Shown piece after piece: positions 1 to 9,917 of a stretch of DNA of 64,000 nt. The DNA lies in assembly GCA_934045075.1 (NCBI GenBank), contig OW203738.1, forward strand, positions 4,641,487 through 4,705,486, given 5' to 3'. A program made the translations under genes and the position numbers. Numbering within the stretch: position 1 is the first letter of the stretch; every line of letters starts with the position of its first letter. The notes below the pieces were generated by a model. It was not told the origin of the DNA and ran no database searches. It saw nothing but the letters and a program-made list of their open reading frames with translations. This stretch comes from Yponomeuta sedellus (taxonomy: Eukaryota; Arthropoda; Insecta; Lepidoptera; Yponomeutidae).

Positions 1-64
1 GGCTGTTCGAGTATAGACAAAATTTACATCGACGGAATAAGTGAATCTGGAATTGAGTAAATAA

Positions 65-209
65 GGGGCCCACCGTATTTTCTGGAATGAGAATTTCACT
101 AAGTAAATATTTCAGTAACATTCTGCCACGCTCTTTTCAGAAAAAAAAACGAAGAGACAGCACGATAGTTATCTATTCACTTAGCGCAATCCTCAATTCA
201 GAAATTGGC
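65..209. mobile_element. MITE-A copy 1 (palindromic DNA element)
   Basis: A 145-bp stretch whose two ends are imperfect inverted complements: a left end with GAATGAGAATTTCACTAAGT and a right end that reads back as a GAATTGAGGATT / CTAAGTGAAT version. A second copy lies at 20418-20542, and both share a centre with CACGCTCTTT and GAAGAGACAGCAC. No transposase is present. The family is recognised only by internal comparison; the target duplication is not clear. Confidence 0.5.
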
Positions 210-907
210 TTCTGTCAACGATTTGTTTACATGTAAGAAGTATTTTTTTAGTAAAAAATCAAGTTTCATTGAAGACTTATTATGCTAAGCAAATTTTCTC
301 GAAATAGAACTCAAAAGATACACCACGCAACAAACAATGCGATTGTCAACATTGTGTGACGCTGTCATTAAGCAATTAACATTAATTAGGCCTAGTGCAC
401 TGTTCTCGCCGCTTCCTACTTCAAGATGAACTGATGGACGGTGTTATTCAAAAAAGTACGAGTAACTAGGAGCCTTTTGTGTCTCGTATCATCCGGGTAC
501 ATGGTCGAAAGTTCAGCAACCCCGGTAAAAAAAAGAAGTTGGCAGAATAATAAATATGCAGGCATTTTTTAAAAATTATAATTTAAAGTTACGTTACTTA
601 AATAATATTTTCTCGTCTTGCATCTTTAATGTAGCAATAAGAGATAATAATTGGTTTTTATTATTAATACAATGTAAAAATGTTCATACAAACTACTTAT
701 GTCTCATATCTTTTATTATTTATTTAATATGTGATAGGGTCAGCAATATTATCAAGAAATAATAATATTTTCTTAATGATAAATAACATTAATGAGTTAA
801 AAGAAGTATTTATTTAAAAGTTAAGTTAATTTAAAAATATCTTTATTAAATTAAAATACAGTACTTAAATAAAAATATTGATCCAAAAAATTTGTAGCTT
901 CTAACCC
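210..907. other. No gene recognised
   Basis: AT-rich sequence. The only open frame of any length (556-762, plus) encodes a low-complexity Asn/Ile/Tyr-rich peptide with no motif and is probably chance. No repeat family from elsewhere in the window is recognised here. Confidence 0.4.
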
Positions 908-1070
908 TTTGTAACCTAAAGGCCGCCAATTTTGCTGTATTTCGTTCTATTTATTTCTGTAAATGTAATGTTTGTGCACAATAAATAATAAGATACACTG
1001 GAAAAACAACAAATACAAAACAATTGCAAATATACATAGTACAATTGGCGGCCTTATTGCTAAAAGCAAT
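908..1070. mobile_element. LINE-L-like 3' ends in inverted orientation
   Basis: Plus-strand sequence at 908-993 has the GGCCGCCAA motif, a CAATAAATAATAA signal and an A-rich end, typical of the LINE-L 3' terminus. At about 1000-1070 the same GGCGGCC block returns on the minus strand with a GCTAAAAGCAAT hairpin. The two pieces face each other tail to tail. Whether they are one inverted insertion or two separate ones cannot be decided, as no target duplication is visible. Confidence 0.45.
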
Positions 1071-1391
1071 AAATAATATATAATCTATCTACGACTTTTT
1101 CGTCGGACATGAGCGAGCGACCAAAATGAAACGAAAAAATAGATCCTGGTTACTTGCGGGATGAACTCAATTCTCTATTCACAACATCCTCTTGTTACTC
1201 AAAAGCAGGATGTGAATATTAAAACCTTAAGTATTGTTCTAGATCTCTACTAAATGTATGAACCAACCAGCGGTACCGGAGGTAACAAGAATTTTAGCGT
1301 GATTTATCGGCCCAATGTGTTGATTTGTTAATTATTACATCGTAATTACGGGATAATTTTAGTTTAATTTGTTAGTATTATGTATTATTTT

Positions 1392-1774
1392 TAGTTATTA
1401 GAAGTTAAAGTAGCACAGAGAGCTATGGAGCGTTCCATGTTGGGCCTTAGACTCGTAGATCGAGTTCCAAATATCGTTATTCGACGTAAAACGAAGTTTG
1501 ACGATGTAGGGGACCGGATCTCGAGACTAAAGTGGAGGTGGGCGGGGCACTTGGCAAGGCGGGAAGACGGCAGGTGGACCAGAGCAGTCACAGAGTGGCG
1601 GCCGAGAACGGGAAAGCGGTCGGTGGGCAGACCGGCGGCTCGATGGTCAGACGATGTGGCAGAGACAGTGGAGGATCCTTGGATGAGGATGGCGAGAGAC
1701 CGTGAGGCTTGGCATAATGGGGAAAAGGCCTATACCCAGCAGTGGGCAGCGGTGGGCTGATGATGATGATGATG
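1392..1774 (+). mobile_element. RTE-A LINE, 5'-truncated copy with target-site duplication
   Basis: A 383-bp insertion flanked by ATGTATTATTTT at 1380-1391 and 1775-1786. It holds only the end of the LINE reading frame followed directly by a (TGA)n repeat, which is the usual tail of this family. The duplication and the (TGA)n end mark it as a target-primed retrotransposition product, truncated at its 5' side. Confidence 0.85.
1401..1760 (+). pseudogene. C-terminal fragment of RTE-A endonuclease/reverse transcriptase
   Basis: The frame is open from 1395 and family similarity begins near 1401; the first ATG (1425) is internal to the ancestral protein, so this is not a real start. Landmarks in order are a VAQRAMERSMLG block, a DRISRLKWRWAGHLARR block, TEWRPRTGKRSVGRP, ARWSDD, and the terminal QQWAAVG before TGA at 1758-1760. 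These are the conserved C-terminal blocks downstream of the polymerase domain in lepidopteran RTE-type LINEs; the catalytic domains are absent. The frame is intact, so the insertion may be fairly young. It is a dead fragment without promoter or enzyme domains. Confidence 0.85.
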
Positions 1775-1786
1775 ATGTATTATTTT

Positions 1787-2630
1787 GTTAAATAAGTTTA
1801 CATATCATAGGTATGTTCTTATTCTACTTTATATAGTATATATATATTTTTTATTTAAATGAATTAAAATAGGGATATTAGCAAACGCAGTATAGGACTT
1901 CCACCAGCTTATTGGACCCTCTAAGACAAATTGGGGTAAAAAAATCTTAAGAAAATCTATGTATTTACAATATGGTAACATAACAGTTAAATTAAACCAA
2001 AGTGTTATATATAATAGTATTATAAACATTATACACCAAATAAATATTCTATTTGTCAATATACAAAATATGTATATTAATTTTATCTAACTATATACAG
2101 CATTAATACTAAAAAGATTTACATATTTACAAATAAAAGAAAGGTTTAAATAAAAAAGTCTACACCGCTGCCAAAGGGGAGAGTCCCCAAGACACAGGCA
2201 GCATTCCCTCTCTGAATGGCCAAGCTGATGCGCTGGCCGAGGTAGCTACCAGCTCTTGGGTCGCCCGATGAGTCGATGAGGCGCGTCGCTATTTCTTTTT
2301 GAAGTTTGGCTAACCGTACCCGGGCATTGCGGGTTAGTACATTAAAAAGAATATACCAACTATTATTAAGCCCGCCTATTGTATAATATTTGCTTGGTGC
2401 AATAAAGTATTTTAATAATAATAGTAATAATTTTGCGAATCAAACTGTAACAAAAAAAAATCAGAAAATCTCTGAATTCGCAAAAAAAATACTGTTTGTT
2501 TTTCAACATGACCCATGTTCGACTTTGAGGGCTTCGTACCTCAAAAGCAAAAAAAAGAGTGCCCTTATTGAGTCATTTCATTGTCCGTGTGTACAGATGA
2601 AGACATGGGACTGAGGAGATCCACAGAAGA
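1787..2630. other. No gene recognised; GC-richer patch and possible SINE-1-like tail
   Basis: Mostly AT-rich. At 2165-2330 there is a GC-richer patch whose plus strand can be read as a short NGQADALAEVA-like peptide, faintly like the end of a retrotransposon RNase H. The match is too short to trust. It is followed at about 2326-2352 by GCGGGTTAGTACATTAAAAA, which resembles the SINE-1 tail. Neither assignment is firm. Confidence 0.25.
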
Positions 2631-2779
2631 GTTACTGATACAGCTCGAAGAATTGCTCAGAAGTGGCAGTGGGCGGAGCACATAGCTCGGAGAACCGATG
2701 GCCGTTGGGGCGAAAAATTCTCTCCTGGCCACCACGAACCCGACGACCCAGCATGGGCAAGTCTCCCACCAGATGGTTA
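2631..2779 (+). pseudogene. Degenerate RTE C-terminal fragment
   Basis: One frame gives VTDTARRIAQKWQWAEHIAR followed by RTDGRWG, the conserved middle of the RTE C-terminal region. After a frameshift near 2715 a second frame continues with WPPRTRRPSMGKSPTRW, equivalent to the WRPRTGKRSVGRPPTRW block. Both ends are cut and there is no (TGA)n tail. This is an old, frameshifted LINE remnant. Confidence 0.65.
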
Positions 2780-3182
2780 TAAAATAAAAAATAAATAATT
2801 GCCATTAGTCGGTTATATTATTTAGTTTAGACAGTTGCTGACTTTCACACTATGAAAAGTGAGTCTCGAGGGAGAGAGAAGATGCGTTTTACAGGTATAA
2901 GTTTCTGCGGTTGAGACTCGAAGCATTTGTTAGATAAAAAAGATATGAGTAAAGTAAGTCCGCCATACTACTATGTACACTTGTAATTATTTGGTTGTTT
3001 TTTCCAGTAAAGAATATTCTTATCTTCAAGTCAAGGTCAAAAGAATTTTATTCACTATAAAAACAAAATGTTTACTTACGTCAAAGCTGTTTTTCACAAT
3101 TAGCTAGCATTAGACAGACTATGCAAGGCAAGGCCGACTTGCATCAGTTTTACGTGGCACCGGAAGCGCACGACTAACATAA
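2780..3182. other. No gene recognised
   Basis: AT-rich sequence without a long open frame. A short TTCCAGTAAAGAATATTCTTAT at about 3003-3024 resembles a LINE-L 3' end, but the body upstream is not recognisable. Confidence 0.3.
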
Positions 3183-3225
3183 CTTCACGCCTGTTTCCCA
3201 GAGGGATAAGCAGCGCCTTAGGCGT
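3183..3225 (-). mobile_element. RTE-C 3'-end remnant
   Basis: CTTCACGCCTGTTTCCCAGA followed by GGGATAAGCAG is the reverse complement of the end of the RTE-C element, whose better copy ends at 51402 with CTACCCCTCTGGAATACAGG. Only about 40 bp are recognisable. Confidence 0.5.
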
Positions 3226-4080
3226 GCGATAAATTTAATTAAAATTATGACTTTAGCGACATTAAAGAAATGGAGGAAGTCGGCCACTTTTCAAGAACTG
3301 TGAAGTTTACTTAAAGCTAAATTACAGCGAAATTATGTCCATGTGCAAGCAAGATAGACATAAAATTTTCTTCAGTTAGCGGTAAATACTTATTATCCGG
3401 GTGAAAGTCCGTAAATCTTTTGGCAATCATCCTACGACGGACAACTCCATTGTGAAACACGGCAAATGATGATTTGGAATAAATGAGACGGATTTAAGAG
3501 TCTGAGCCATCAGTATTTTGGTTCTCAGAGCCTATCTAATATATCCCGGCGGTACCCACGGTTTTTGTAGTAATATTAAATCGCTTAAGCTTGGTATCAT
3601 GACTCTACTGATGACTTCTTTGTACGGTATCAGTATTTTTGTTAAAAACTCGGATTGAACTAGTTATTACTCGATTGCGCAAGCGTAATGTGTTTGACTC
3701 GTAGGTATGCATCTATGTAAGTGTGACCGAGTCTGTGTTCCCTCATAAGTCCTTAACAAATGGACAGATTTTGACAAAAGAGATTCCAATCAATCCGTGG
3801 AGTTTGTACGAGTGTCATAGGCCACATTAAATCAGCTTAAACCTAAGAAAAATAAAAAAAATCTCAGAAAAACAATTATATAACTCTGTAAAAAAACTGA
3901 TTTAAAATAAATCAACGACCCGACTACTGAACATTAACTACTAATCAGGCAGGACCAACCTAGATACTTCGCAATGAGTTACATTCGTGTCCAGTGGTGT
4001 TGTTGATTACTCTCTCTCTCTGAAAGATGGCCTGTGTCATGAGTGGGACGTACATATAGATTACCTAAAAAATATTACAT
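3226..4080. other. No gene recognised
   Basis: No convincing coding frame. Around 3705-3800 a stretch with CCCTCATAAGTCCTTAACAA and ATGGACAGATTTTGACAAAAG resembles a dispersed lepidopteran non-coding repeat of the same flavour as 53800-53975. The rest is unassigned. Confidence 0.3.
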
Positions 4081-4091
4081 AATGAAAAATT

Positions 4092-4519
4092 AGAAATGAA
4101 TGGAGCCGAGACAAGGACACTCACGAACGGGCTGGTCCAGCAGTTCAAAGTCGCTCAGCGAGCTATGGAGAGAGCTATGCTCGGAGTTTCTCTGAAGTTA
4201 AGAGTTCGTAACGAATGCATCCGACAGGCAACCAAAGTAATCGACATAGCTCAGAGAATTAGCGAGCTGAAGTGGCAGTGGGCTGGTCATATCTTGCGAA
4301 GAACCGACAACCGTTGGAGTAAGCGTATTCTTGAGTGGAGACGGCGACTCTTCAAACGTAGTGTAGGACGCCCTCCGACCAGGTGGGATGACGATCTGCG
4401 AAAAACTCCAGGCAGATGCTGGATGCGGCAAGCTGAAGACAGGGCGCTATGGCGCTCATTAGTAGGGGAGGGCTATGTCCAGCAGTGGACTCCATAATAT
4501 AGGTAGCCTGAAGAAGAAG
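4092..4519 (+). mobile_element. RTE-B LINE, 5'-truncated copy with target-site duplication
   Basis: A 428-bp insertion between AATGAAAAATT at 4081-4091 and 4520-4530. It ends in AGCCTGAAGAAGAAG, the family's characteristic GAA-rich tail. Other RTE-B copies are at 13343-13648 and 45226-45683, and the RTE-Bn elements carry the same tail. Confidence 0.85.
4096..4497 (+). pseudogene. C-terminal fragment of RTE-B endonuclease/reverse transcriptase (intact frame)
   Basis: Encodes 133 residues with the RTE C-terminal blocks in order: LVQQFKVAQRAMERAMLG, IAQRISELKWQWAGHILRR, RSVGRPPTRWDDDLRK, then a GRCWMRQAEDRALWR block and the terminal GEGYVQQWTP. Upstream endonuclease and polymerase domains are missing because of 5' truncation. 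The ATG at 4096 is fortuitous, four bases into the insert. The frame has no stops, unlike the copy at 45226-45683, so it is among the better preserved RTE-B pieces. It is inert on its own but shows where RTE-B protein homology and its 3' tail lie relative to each other. Confidence 0.85.
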
Positions 4520-4530
4520 AATGAAAAATT

Positions 4531-5227
4531 GCCAAGTATGGTCAGTAAATTTAAAAATCGCATATATTTTTTTCTTCCATGAAAATAAAAAAAATAAGTG
4601 TGTACCGTATAGTCATCAAAAGAAAAGTCAATAATTTACGAGTGTGAACGAGACGAAACTGAACAACAGTCTTAATTGTGGCGCAATTGTGAACCCGATA
4701 ACGTCAAGAATTCAGGTCTACAACGTCGAATCAAAGCGGCGACCACCGTTTATACTCTCCGAGGCATCCCATCGTGTTATGATAGCAAAACACGTTTGCC
4801 TTTATTTACAACCCCGTATTATTTCAGATATAGATTTCATCCGATAACATCTATGTAGAGCGAAGGATTTAGTCACGCGTGTTTTATAGCGTTAGCAGAA
4901 ACAGGAGCGTGAGTATAATTGGTTTTGTTTACATACTTCGATGTTGAATTTAGAAATAAACCTTATAGAGTGCCCAGGACCGAGTTTTGTAAAACTACAA
5001 TGGTAATTTATTTTTACAATTCTAGGTACATTGCGGAGCAGAGTGTACTGGTAAATCTGTGGGTCAATCGACTGTCCAATGTACATTGAATTATCATAGT
5101 AAACTAAGAATTCTAGTTTTATGAAACATGCCCCAGTGTTCCATGAAACATGCCATCGTTCGCATTAGGAAGGAGGAAGGATTCGGAAGGATAGGGTAAA
5201 TACATTGACATTAAGTAAACAGAATCT
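4531..5227. other. No gene recognised
   Basis: Overlapping short frames (4644-4858) show no recognisable motif. At 5121-5158 the phrase ATGAAACATGCC occurs twice 24 bp apart, a local duplication of no clear meaning. Confidence 0.3.
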
Positions 5228-5350
5228 AAACCCGACAGCGGTCTGGCTCAAATATTTTATTTAAATTAGAAAATAGGTTTTAGGTTAAGGTTTAGTTTCG
5301 TTTTTATATTAATAGTTTAAATAGTGAAATATGTAAGTACTGTTAAGTTA
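5228..5350 (+). mobile_element. LINE 3' UTR fragment (shared with 36640-36765)
   Basis: Shares CCCGACAGCGGTCTGGCTCA and the following TATTTTATTTAAATTAGA plus a TAGTTTCGTTTTTATA block with 36650-36765. The layout (GC-rich coding-like end, then AT-rich tail) suggests the 3' end of a Jockey-like LINE. Identity is inferred from the repeat alone. Confidence 0.45.
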
Positions 5351-5368
5351 ATAATACACCTTCATATA

Positions 5369-5505
5369 TAATGGTGAGACGAGCAACCGACGACGCGAGC
5401 TCCGTCTCTGCTCACCATGATTAAGCTCTGTGAATCGGAGCAAAACCTGGTCGGACTCTTCCGACATAACAACACCCGTATTTAGATCCGGACTAGAAGT
5501 CTACA
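5369..5505 (+). mobile_element. SINE-7: small structured retroelement with target-site duplication
   Basis: A 137-bp insertion flanked by ACACCTTCATATA at 5356-5368 and 5506-5518. The first 43 bases can fold as a hairpin (GGTGAG near the start pairs with CTCACC). The rest contains GAATCGGAGCAAAACCTGG and ACATAACAACACCCG. A second copy, inverted upon itself, is at 36277-36541. I do not recognise a source RNA: there is no convincing tRNA A or B box and no 5S or 7SL match. The long duplication argues for target-primed reverse transcription. Confidence 0.7.
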
Positions 5506-5518
5506 ACACCTTCATATA

Positions 5519-5859
5519 CCTTTACGTTAAAATAATTATTGATTACTTTGTTGTCCGTCCGTCTGACAGTCCGTCTGCCTGTCAAGACCCTTTTTTAATT
5601 ATTTAAAACGTTTATTCACTAAACGATGATTTCACTTCCATTTGCTTCAATTTGTTGTAGACCAAATTGAAGATTTTTCGTACGGGGGACTCTCCTAATG
5701 TTGCCTCCAAATCGCAATGAATCTCTTGCGTTATTTTTTTTAAACAGAGGTATTTAATAACGGCTAGCACTTTGTTTTTGTCCAATTTCGAGATGACTAC
5801 ATTCAGAGAAAAACAAAAGAGAATCGAAGTTTTTTTTCTGTAGTATATTTTTTCTTACC
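5519..5859. other. No gene recognised
   Basis: Contains GTCCGTCCGTCTGACAGTCC (5548-5567), a phrase common in dispersed lepidopteran non-coding repeats and echoed at 36200. Nothing else is identifiable. Confidence 0.3.
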
Positions 5860-5871
5860 AAGGAATATCTC

Positions 5872-5975
5872 TAAAAACCTATTTAGAGGCTAAAAATTTC
5901 ACCCATGCCGGGATTCGAATAGGTTTTTAAATTTGTCCTTAGCACGGGTTAGTGCATTAAAAATAAAAATAGTAT
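5872..5975 (+). mobile_element. SINE-1, short 5'-inverted copy
   Basis: Flanked by AAGGAATATCTC at 5860-5871 and 5976-5987. The insert starts on the minus sense with AAAAACCTATTTAGAGGC, runs to the tRNA T-arm (GGGATTCGA), then switches to plus sense at ATAGGTTTTTAAATTTG and ends with the family tail AGTGCATTAAAAATAAAAAT. The inverted part begins at the same internal position (the reverse complement of AATAGGTTTTTA) as in other SINE-1 copies. Confidence 0.85.
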
Positions 5976-5987
5976 AAGGAATATCTC

Positions 5988-6544
5988 GTTCTCACTACTT
6001 TTTGATCCCCCTCGTATAATAGTTTTTCCTTAAATCCATCCGAATATCTGTCACTCACTATCGGTCGTAGAACGAGTAGAACGAGAGGAGTTGTTTTTAA
6101 TTTGGCAAATAAATCTGTAGATACTAAAATAGGTCCATAACCTAGGCCCATAAGCTCCTGGTTTATGGGCCCAGGCATGTTCGAAACAACGAAATTGTGA
6201 AAAAGGCTGGGTAAAATTAGACGAGACTAGACCCGGATAGATTGGCGTGAAGGAGAAGAGTCCTGATCCCAATGGAAATATTGGACTCTGTTTAGGGCCG
6301 ATTAGATACATAGACATTTGAGAGGCATTTAACCGCTTTTCGGTTTGTTTGCTGACTCTGCCAGGCGTGCCGGGGTCGGGCGGCGAGCTGTGGGAATGTC
6401 TGCTCGTGAATCGCCCGTGGCTTATGACAATTTGCATTTTTTTGCCGGCTGTACTCGAGAACAAGTGGTGAGGGTCAAGTGATAGGCGCCAAAGCTTAAC
6501 TTACTGCTCAAAGCACTCCAAACTCAGCACAACGCTGAGTCAGC
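5988..6544. other. No gene recognised
   Basis: A minus-strand open frame at 6051-6464 (137 codons) has no recognisable motif and a composition unlike the LINE fragments. It could be an unrecognised transposon piece or chance. No splice context is evident. Confidence 0.3.
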
Positions 6545-6715
6545 TGCCTTTTATGGCAATTTAGACACACCACAGACTAAACCTATGTCTGTGTTTGTTT
6601 TGTTTATTGTATATTTGGTTTATTTATGTTCTGCTCATATTGTGTTAATTGGCTGTTTTGATGTGTCTTATTGGTATAATAAATGTCTTTCTTTCTTTCT
6701 TTTGTTTTTTTTTTT
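6545..6715 (+). mobile_element. LINE or SINE 3' end with (TTTC)n tail
   Basis: TATTGGTATAATAAATGTC followed by (TTTC)n and a T run is a typical polyadenylation-signal-plus-microsatellite end of a non-LTR element. The T-rich upstream sequence has no coding homology that I can see. Confidence 0.4.
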
Positions 6716-6844
6716 TCAAAGTTTAGGGAAAGTTATGTATTTATATGTATTTATTTTATCTACGATTTGCACTGTTATTATAATTTAGTCTTAGTCTGGG
6801 TGTACGAGTATTTCCATATTTCTGATTTGTGTGTTCTGTTGATA

Positions 6845-7022
6845 GCTTTCAGAATATACCTCGGGCTCTAGAATAGGCTTCGGTTTTCGCCAATTTTCGC
6901 CGGTTTTCGTACTGATGATCGAGTTCTTATTTCTAAATTAAGTGTCATATTAGTTCCGATATTTCTATTAAACGAATATATCCGACTCTATCCGATAGTA
7001 GCCGAGTATATTCTAAAAGCTA
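6845..7022. mobile_element. MITE-B copy 1
   Basis: The ends are inverted complements: AGCTTTCAGAATATACCTCGG on the left and CCGAGTATATTCTAAAAGCT on the right (7002-7021). Internal phrases TAGGCTTCGGTTTTCGCC and CTATCCGATAGTAGCC recur at 19222-19312, 33528-33708 and 38140-38343. It is non-coding and about 178 bp long. Superfamily is unknown. Confidence 0.65.
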
Positions 7023-7046
7023 ACTTGTGTGGAAGTTTAAAACCGG

Positions 7047-7145
7047 AAAATGGCTGGCAGTGACTGCATGAGGATGGCCGAGGACAGAAGGAAGTGGTGT
7101 GCTTTTGGGGAGGCCTATGTCCATCAGTGGACGAATACGGGCTGA
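7047..7145 (+). pseudogene. RTE C-terminal end
   Basis: The frame CMRMAEDRRKWCAFGEAYVH, ending QWTNTG and then TGA, matches the last residues of RTE proteins (compare GEGYVQQWTP at 4497). It abuts the MITE-B at its 5' side, so the rest of the element is lost. Confidence 0.65.
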
Positions 7146-7146
7146 T

Positions 7147-7250
7147 TGGCTTTTGCATCTACGTAATAAGCTGATTTATAGAGCGTCCAGTGGCACCTCA
7201 CACTAAATAGGTGACGGGACCACTCGGACATAGTGTCTGGGACATTTTAG
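7147..7250 (-). mobile_element. SINE-4 3' end
   Basis: GGCTTTTGCATCTACGTAAT followed by GAGCGTCCAGTGGCACC is the reverse complement of the SINE-4 terminus found at 34155, 41587 and 42240. Only the 3' third is present. Confidence 0.6.
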
Positions 7251-7464
7251 TGCACGCCAATAGGCTTAAATAGGTATAGGAACTTATTTTTGTGCAAGAA
7301 AATAAATAAGTACTTACATTACTAAGTAACTGTAAAATAATTAAATTAAACCTTAAGTTACAAGAGCGCAACGCCAACATACTGCACTGCAGTTTGGCGA
7401 AATTTGTAAAACCAAAAATGTAAAGGTTATTTTTTGCTATTAATAAAAAAAACGTGCGAAATAA

Positions 7465-7610
7465 TGTATAGTAGCAATACCTCACGTCTACCTGTGAAGG
7501 AAAACATCGTGAGGAAACGCGCAGTCGGCTGGCTCCGCACCCCTTGCCTTGTCTTTCCTGTTGACAAGGCCGGCTAAGCTGTCAGGATGGCATAGTTGCT
7601 GGGCTGATTG
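7465..7610 (+). mobile_element. SINE-3/SINE-4 internal fragment
   Basis: AGTAGCAATACC, GAAGGAAAACATCGTGAGG and CTTTCCTGTTGACAAGGCCG correspond to the middle of SINE-4. The piece points toward the minus-strand SINE-4 3' end at 7147-7250. It could be the inverted 5' half of the same insertion, but 215 bp of unrelated sequence lies between. Confidence 0.5.
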
Positions 7611-8049
7611 TTTGGATCGAGAAAGTGAGGACGCCCTAGAACCATCCCAAGATAGGTAAGACGAATGGCATTATTCGAATAAACTTTTAGTTGTGTCCGG
7701 TCTCTCTTGCCTCGTACCACAAATACTGCCTACGGCATTATCCGTGCTCAGCTAAATCTTGCCTTTCTTTTTGATTGCCGTCTTTTTTGCCGACCCGCTA
7801 GTGCGATACACCGCTCGCTAATTGTTATAAAAACAGTGCTACTCTACCGTGTTATCGAGAAGTAAATAGAACGAAAGGGTTAAAAACATAGAGCAGGCTA
7901 GAAAGATTTTATAGATTAGTAAATGTTCGTGGCTGCTATCCATAAAAAGTTTGTGAGTTTGTAGAAGCAATTCCACTCCGTTAGCAAGTCCAATGTTGGA
8001 TCTGTGACCGCAAAATTCAGGTGGAACTGTGCATGCCACGTCAGCCGTA
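7611..8049. other. No gene recognised
   Basis: No open frame with homology. CTCTCTTGCCTCGTACCACA near 7702 and neighbouring sequence are unassigned. Confidence 0.25.
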
Positions 8050-8217
8050 GGGAACCAGATAGATAGGCGAAAATCCACTGGATGGGTTCACGCGACTGAT
8101 ATAGCAGACGAGGTGGAGATGGCGCGACGATCTCTCAAGCCTCTTGACCAGATAGGAGATGTCTGCACAAGTCAAGGGGGAGTGGATTACATGGGAGAGG
8201 CTTTTGCCCAGCAGTGA
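8050..8217 (+). pseudogene. RTE C-terminal remnant
   Basis: The frame ends GGVDYMGEAFAQQ and then TGA, matching the conserved GEAF/GEAY-QQ end of RTE proteins. Upstream, DEVEMARRSLKPLDQIGDV is a diverged equivalent of the WRDDL region. It is highly degenerate and has no microsatellite tail. Confidence 0.5.
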
Positions 8218-8917
8218 GTATAAACAAACACACTGCCGGGCAAAAGAAAATAAGTGTCAAGAAATGTATAACACGTTTCTAGGACAAACAACTTGATAGG
8301 TACATATTATTGCTTTCCATATCTTTACGATTTCTAGCTACGCTTTGTACCTATACATGTAGAGCAAAGATGAATGAAATCAAATGTACAGGGCATTTTT
8401 TACCTATTTAAAGAAAAACAGGACAATAAATTAGGTCAATCATATCCATAACGCATTTTGAAAATTGCGTTCAAACTACAAACATGCAGTGTCACCGACA
8501 CAACTTATATTTATTGTGTATTAGGTTTGTAAAGCTATTTGAACACCATGTATAACGAAACTTCGTGCACTCAGTAAAGTTTGTATGAACTTATGAATTT
8601 ATTTTTTGTGACAGATACTTATTACAGGTGTTTTTACAGGCCGTGCGTGTAAAGGCAAATAATGCGTTAATATTTCTGCCGAGGTGCTTTACTCTATTTT
8701 AATATGGTCTCATCAAACTGGCGACCAGTTAGTGGAGACACTCAGTTGTATACTAACTAGTTTGATAGATAGATCACCACATCTTCCGACCGGGACGTAA
8801 ACCTACCGGAGTCTTGGAACTGAGAGTAATTTTGCACAAATTACTATTGACATTTCGATGTGCCAGACTGTAGAGTTTACGGATTCTAGATATAATGCCA
8901 CCACAATCATATCATCA
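8218..8917. other. No gene recognised
   Basis: AT-rich, no convincing frame or known repeat. An imperfect inverted pair (CATCAAACTGG near 8711 with CTAGTTTGAT near 8757) is weak. Confidence 0.25.
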
Positions 8918-8920
8918 TCA

Positions 8921-9104
8921 TCAGCCCACTTCTGCCCACGGCTGGCTATTGGTCGCGCCACCGCGGTCTCTCGCCATTCGCATCCACGGGCTCCGTGCCG
9001 ACCTGACCACATCGTCCGACCAACGGGCAGTTGGTCTACCACCGACCGCTACCGCTCGGCTCTCGGTCGAAATTCCGTTGATGCCCTGGGAGCCAATTCT
9101 CACT
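8921..9104 (-). pseudogene. RTE-A C-terminal fragment
   Basis: Minus-strand frame with GGRPTARWSDDVV, PWMRMARDRGG and a final WAEVG, close to the RTE-A copy at 1401-1760. Just to its left, CATCATCATCAGCCCAC is the reverse complement of the family's (TGA)n tail. The N-terminal side stops at about 9104. A further minus-strand piece of the same family lies at 9335-9405. Confidence 0.75.
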
Positions 9105-9334
9105 TCATTAGCAAATAATTCGTATACGACTCTTAAGGCTTACGACTTGAATTCTACGTAAAAGTCGAGCGAAAACCAAAATCTCTATTCTGAACGACAT
9201 GCTACATTGAATTCCAATAAGAAAATAGATGTCTAATGAGTCTGTCGAGTTATCTTATTTTTATGCGACAAATGTCTAAGCCTTCGAACATTTTGCGACT
9301 ACGGTTTCAATTCGCATGAGCGAGAATCGGCTCT

Positions 9335-9405
9335 CTGGTCCCCCTGCCGTCTTCCCTCACCAGGCCTCCGCCCATCGACACTACAGACTCGAGATTCGGT
9401 CACCA
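9335..9405 (-). pseudogene. RTE-A upstream piece, separated from its C-terminus
   Basis: The reverse complement contains GACCGAATCTCGAGTCTG and GGGAAGACGGCAGG, matching the GDRISRLKW / REDGRW stretch of RTE-A. It lies 230 bp upstream of the C-terminal piece at 8921-9104 in the same orientation, so the intervening sequence is probably a later insertion or divergent spacer. Confidence 0.5.
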
Positions 9406-9691
9406 ATATCGTCTACCTACCTTCCTCCGAACATAACACAATCATATATGCTCTAATTATTTGCAATAAAACCAAAGGACCTCGCGAATACGCAGCAACT
9501 ACGCGGTTTTCATAAAACAAACTGTTAGGGAGTTATTTATAAAAAACAAATTCCTTAAACACTCCACAAACACACTATCTGTACAAAAAAAACTTTACAT
9601 TTTATTATCTCTATCACAGACTATAACGCGTTTTAAAAAATCTTATTTTTATCACAAACACCGTAAATATACTCCTTCCTACATTAAATAG

Positions 9692-9917
9692 ATGAAGTGG
9701 TAGTGCCTGGGATAAAACAAGCCAAGTCAGTCGTGCCAGGTTCAAATTCTGGCCTAACGATCGTGAAGCAATTGAAGTAGCCAGCGAAACCTCACTTCGG
9801 AATGCCCAGGCCGCGTGCGCAGCCCAAGCCTTGAGGCGTTTTCTCACGGCCCAGCAGATGGCTCTGTTTACAGCCAGCCACGCCCGACATGCTGTTCTAT
9901 ACTCGCTCTTATGTTGA
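9692..9917 (+). other. Unassigned open stretch, possible transposon fragment
   Basis: A plus-strand frame is open between stops from about 9692 to TGA at 9915-9917. It reads SAWDKTSQVSRARFKFWPND, then an alanine/glutamine-rich helical segment (VASETSLRNAQAACAAQALR) ending in LYSLLC. It has no ATG near its beginning. Composition is more protein-like than neighbouring frames, but I recognise no family. Confidence 0.25.
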
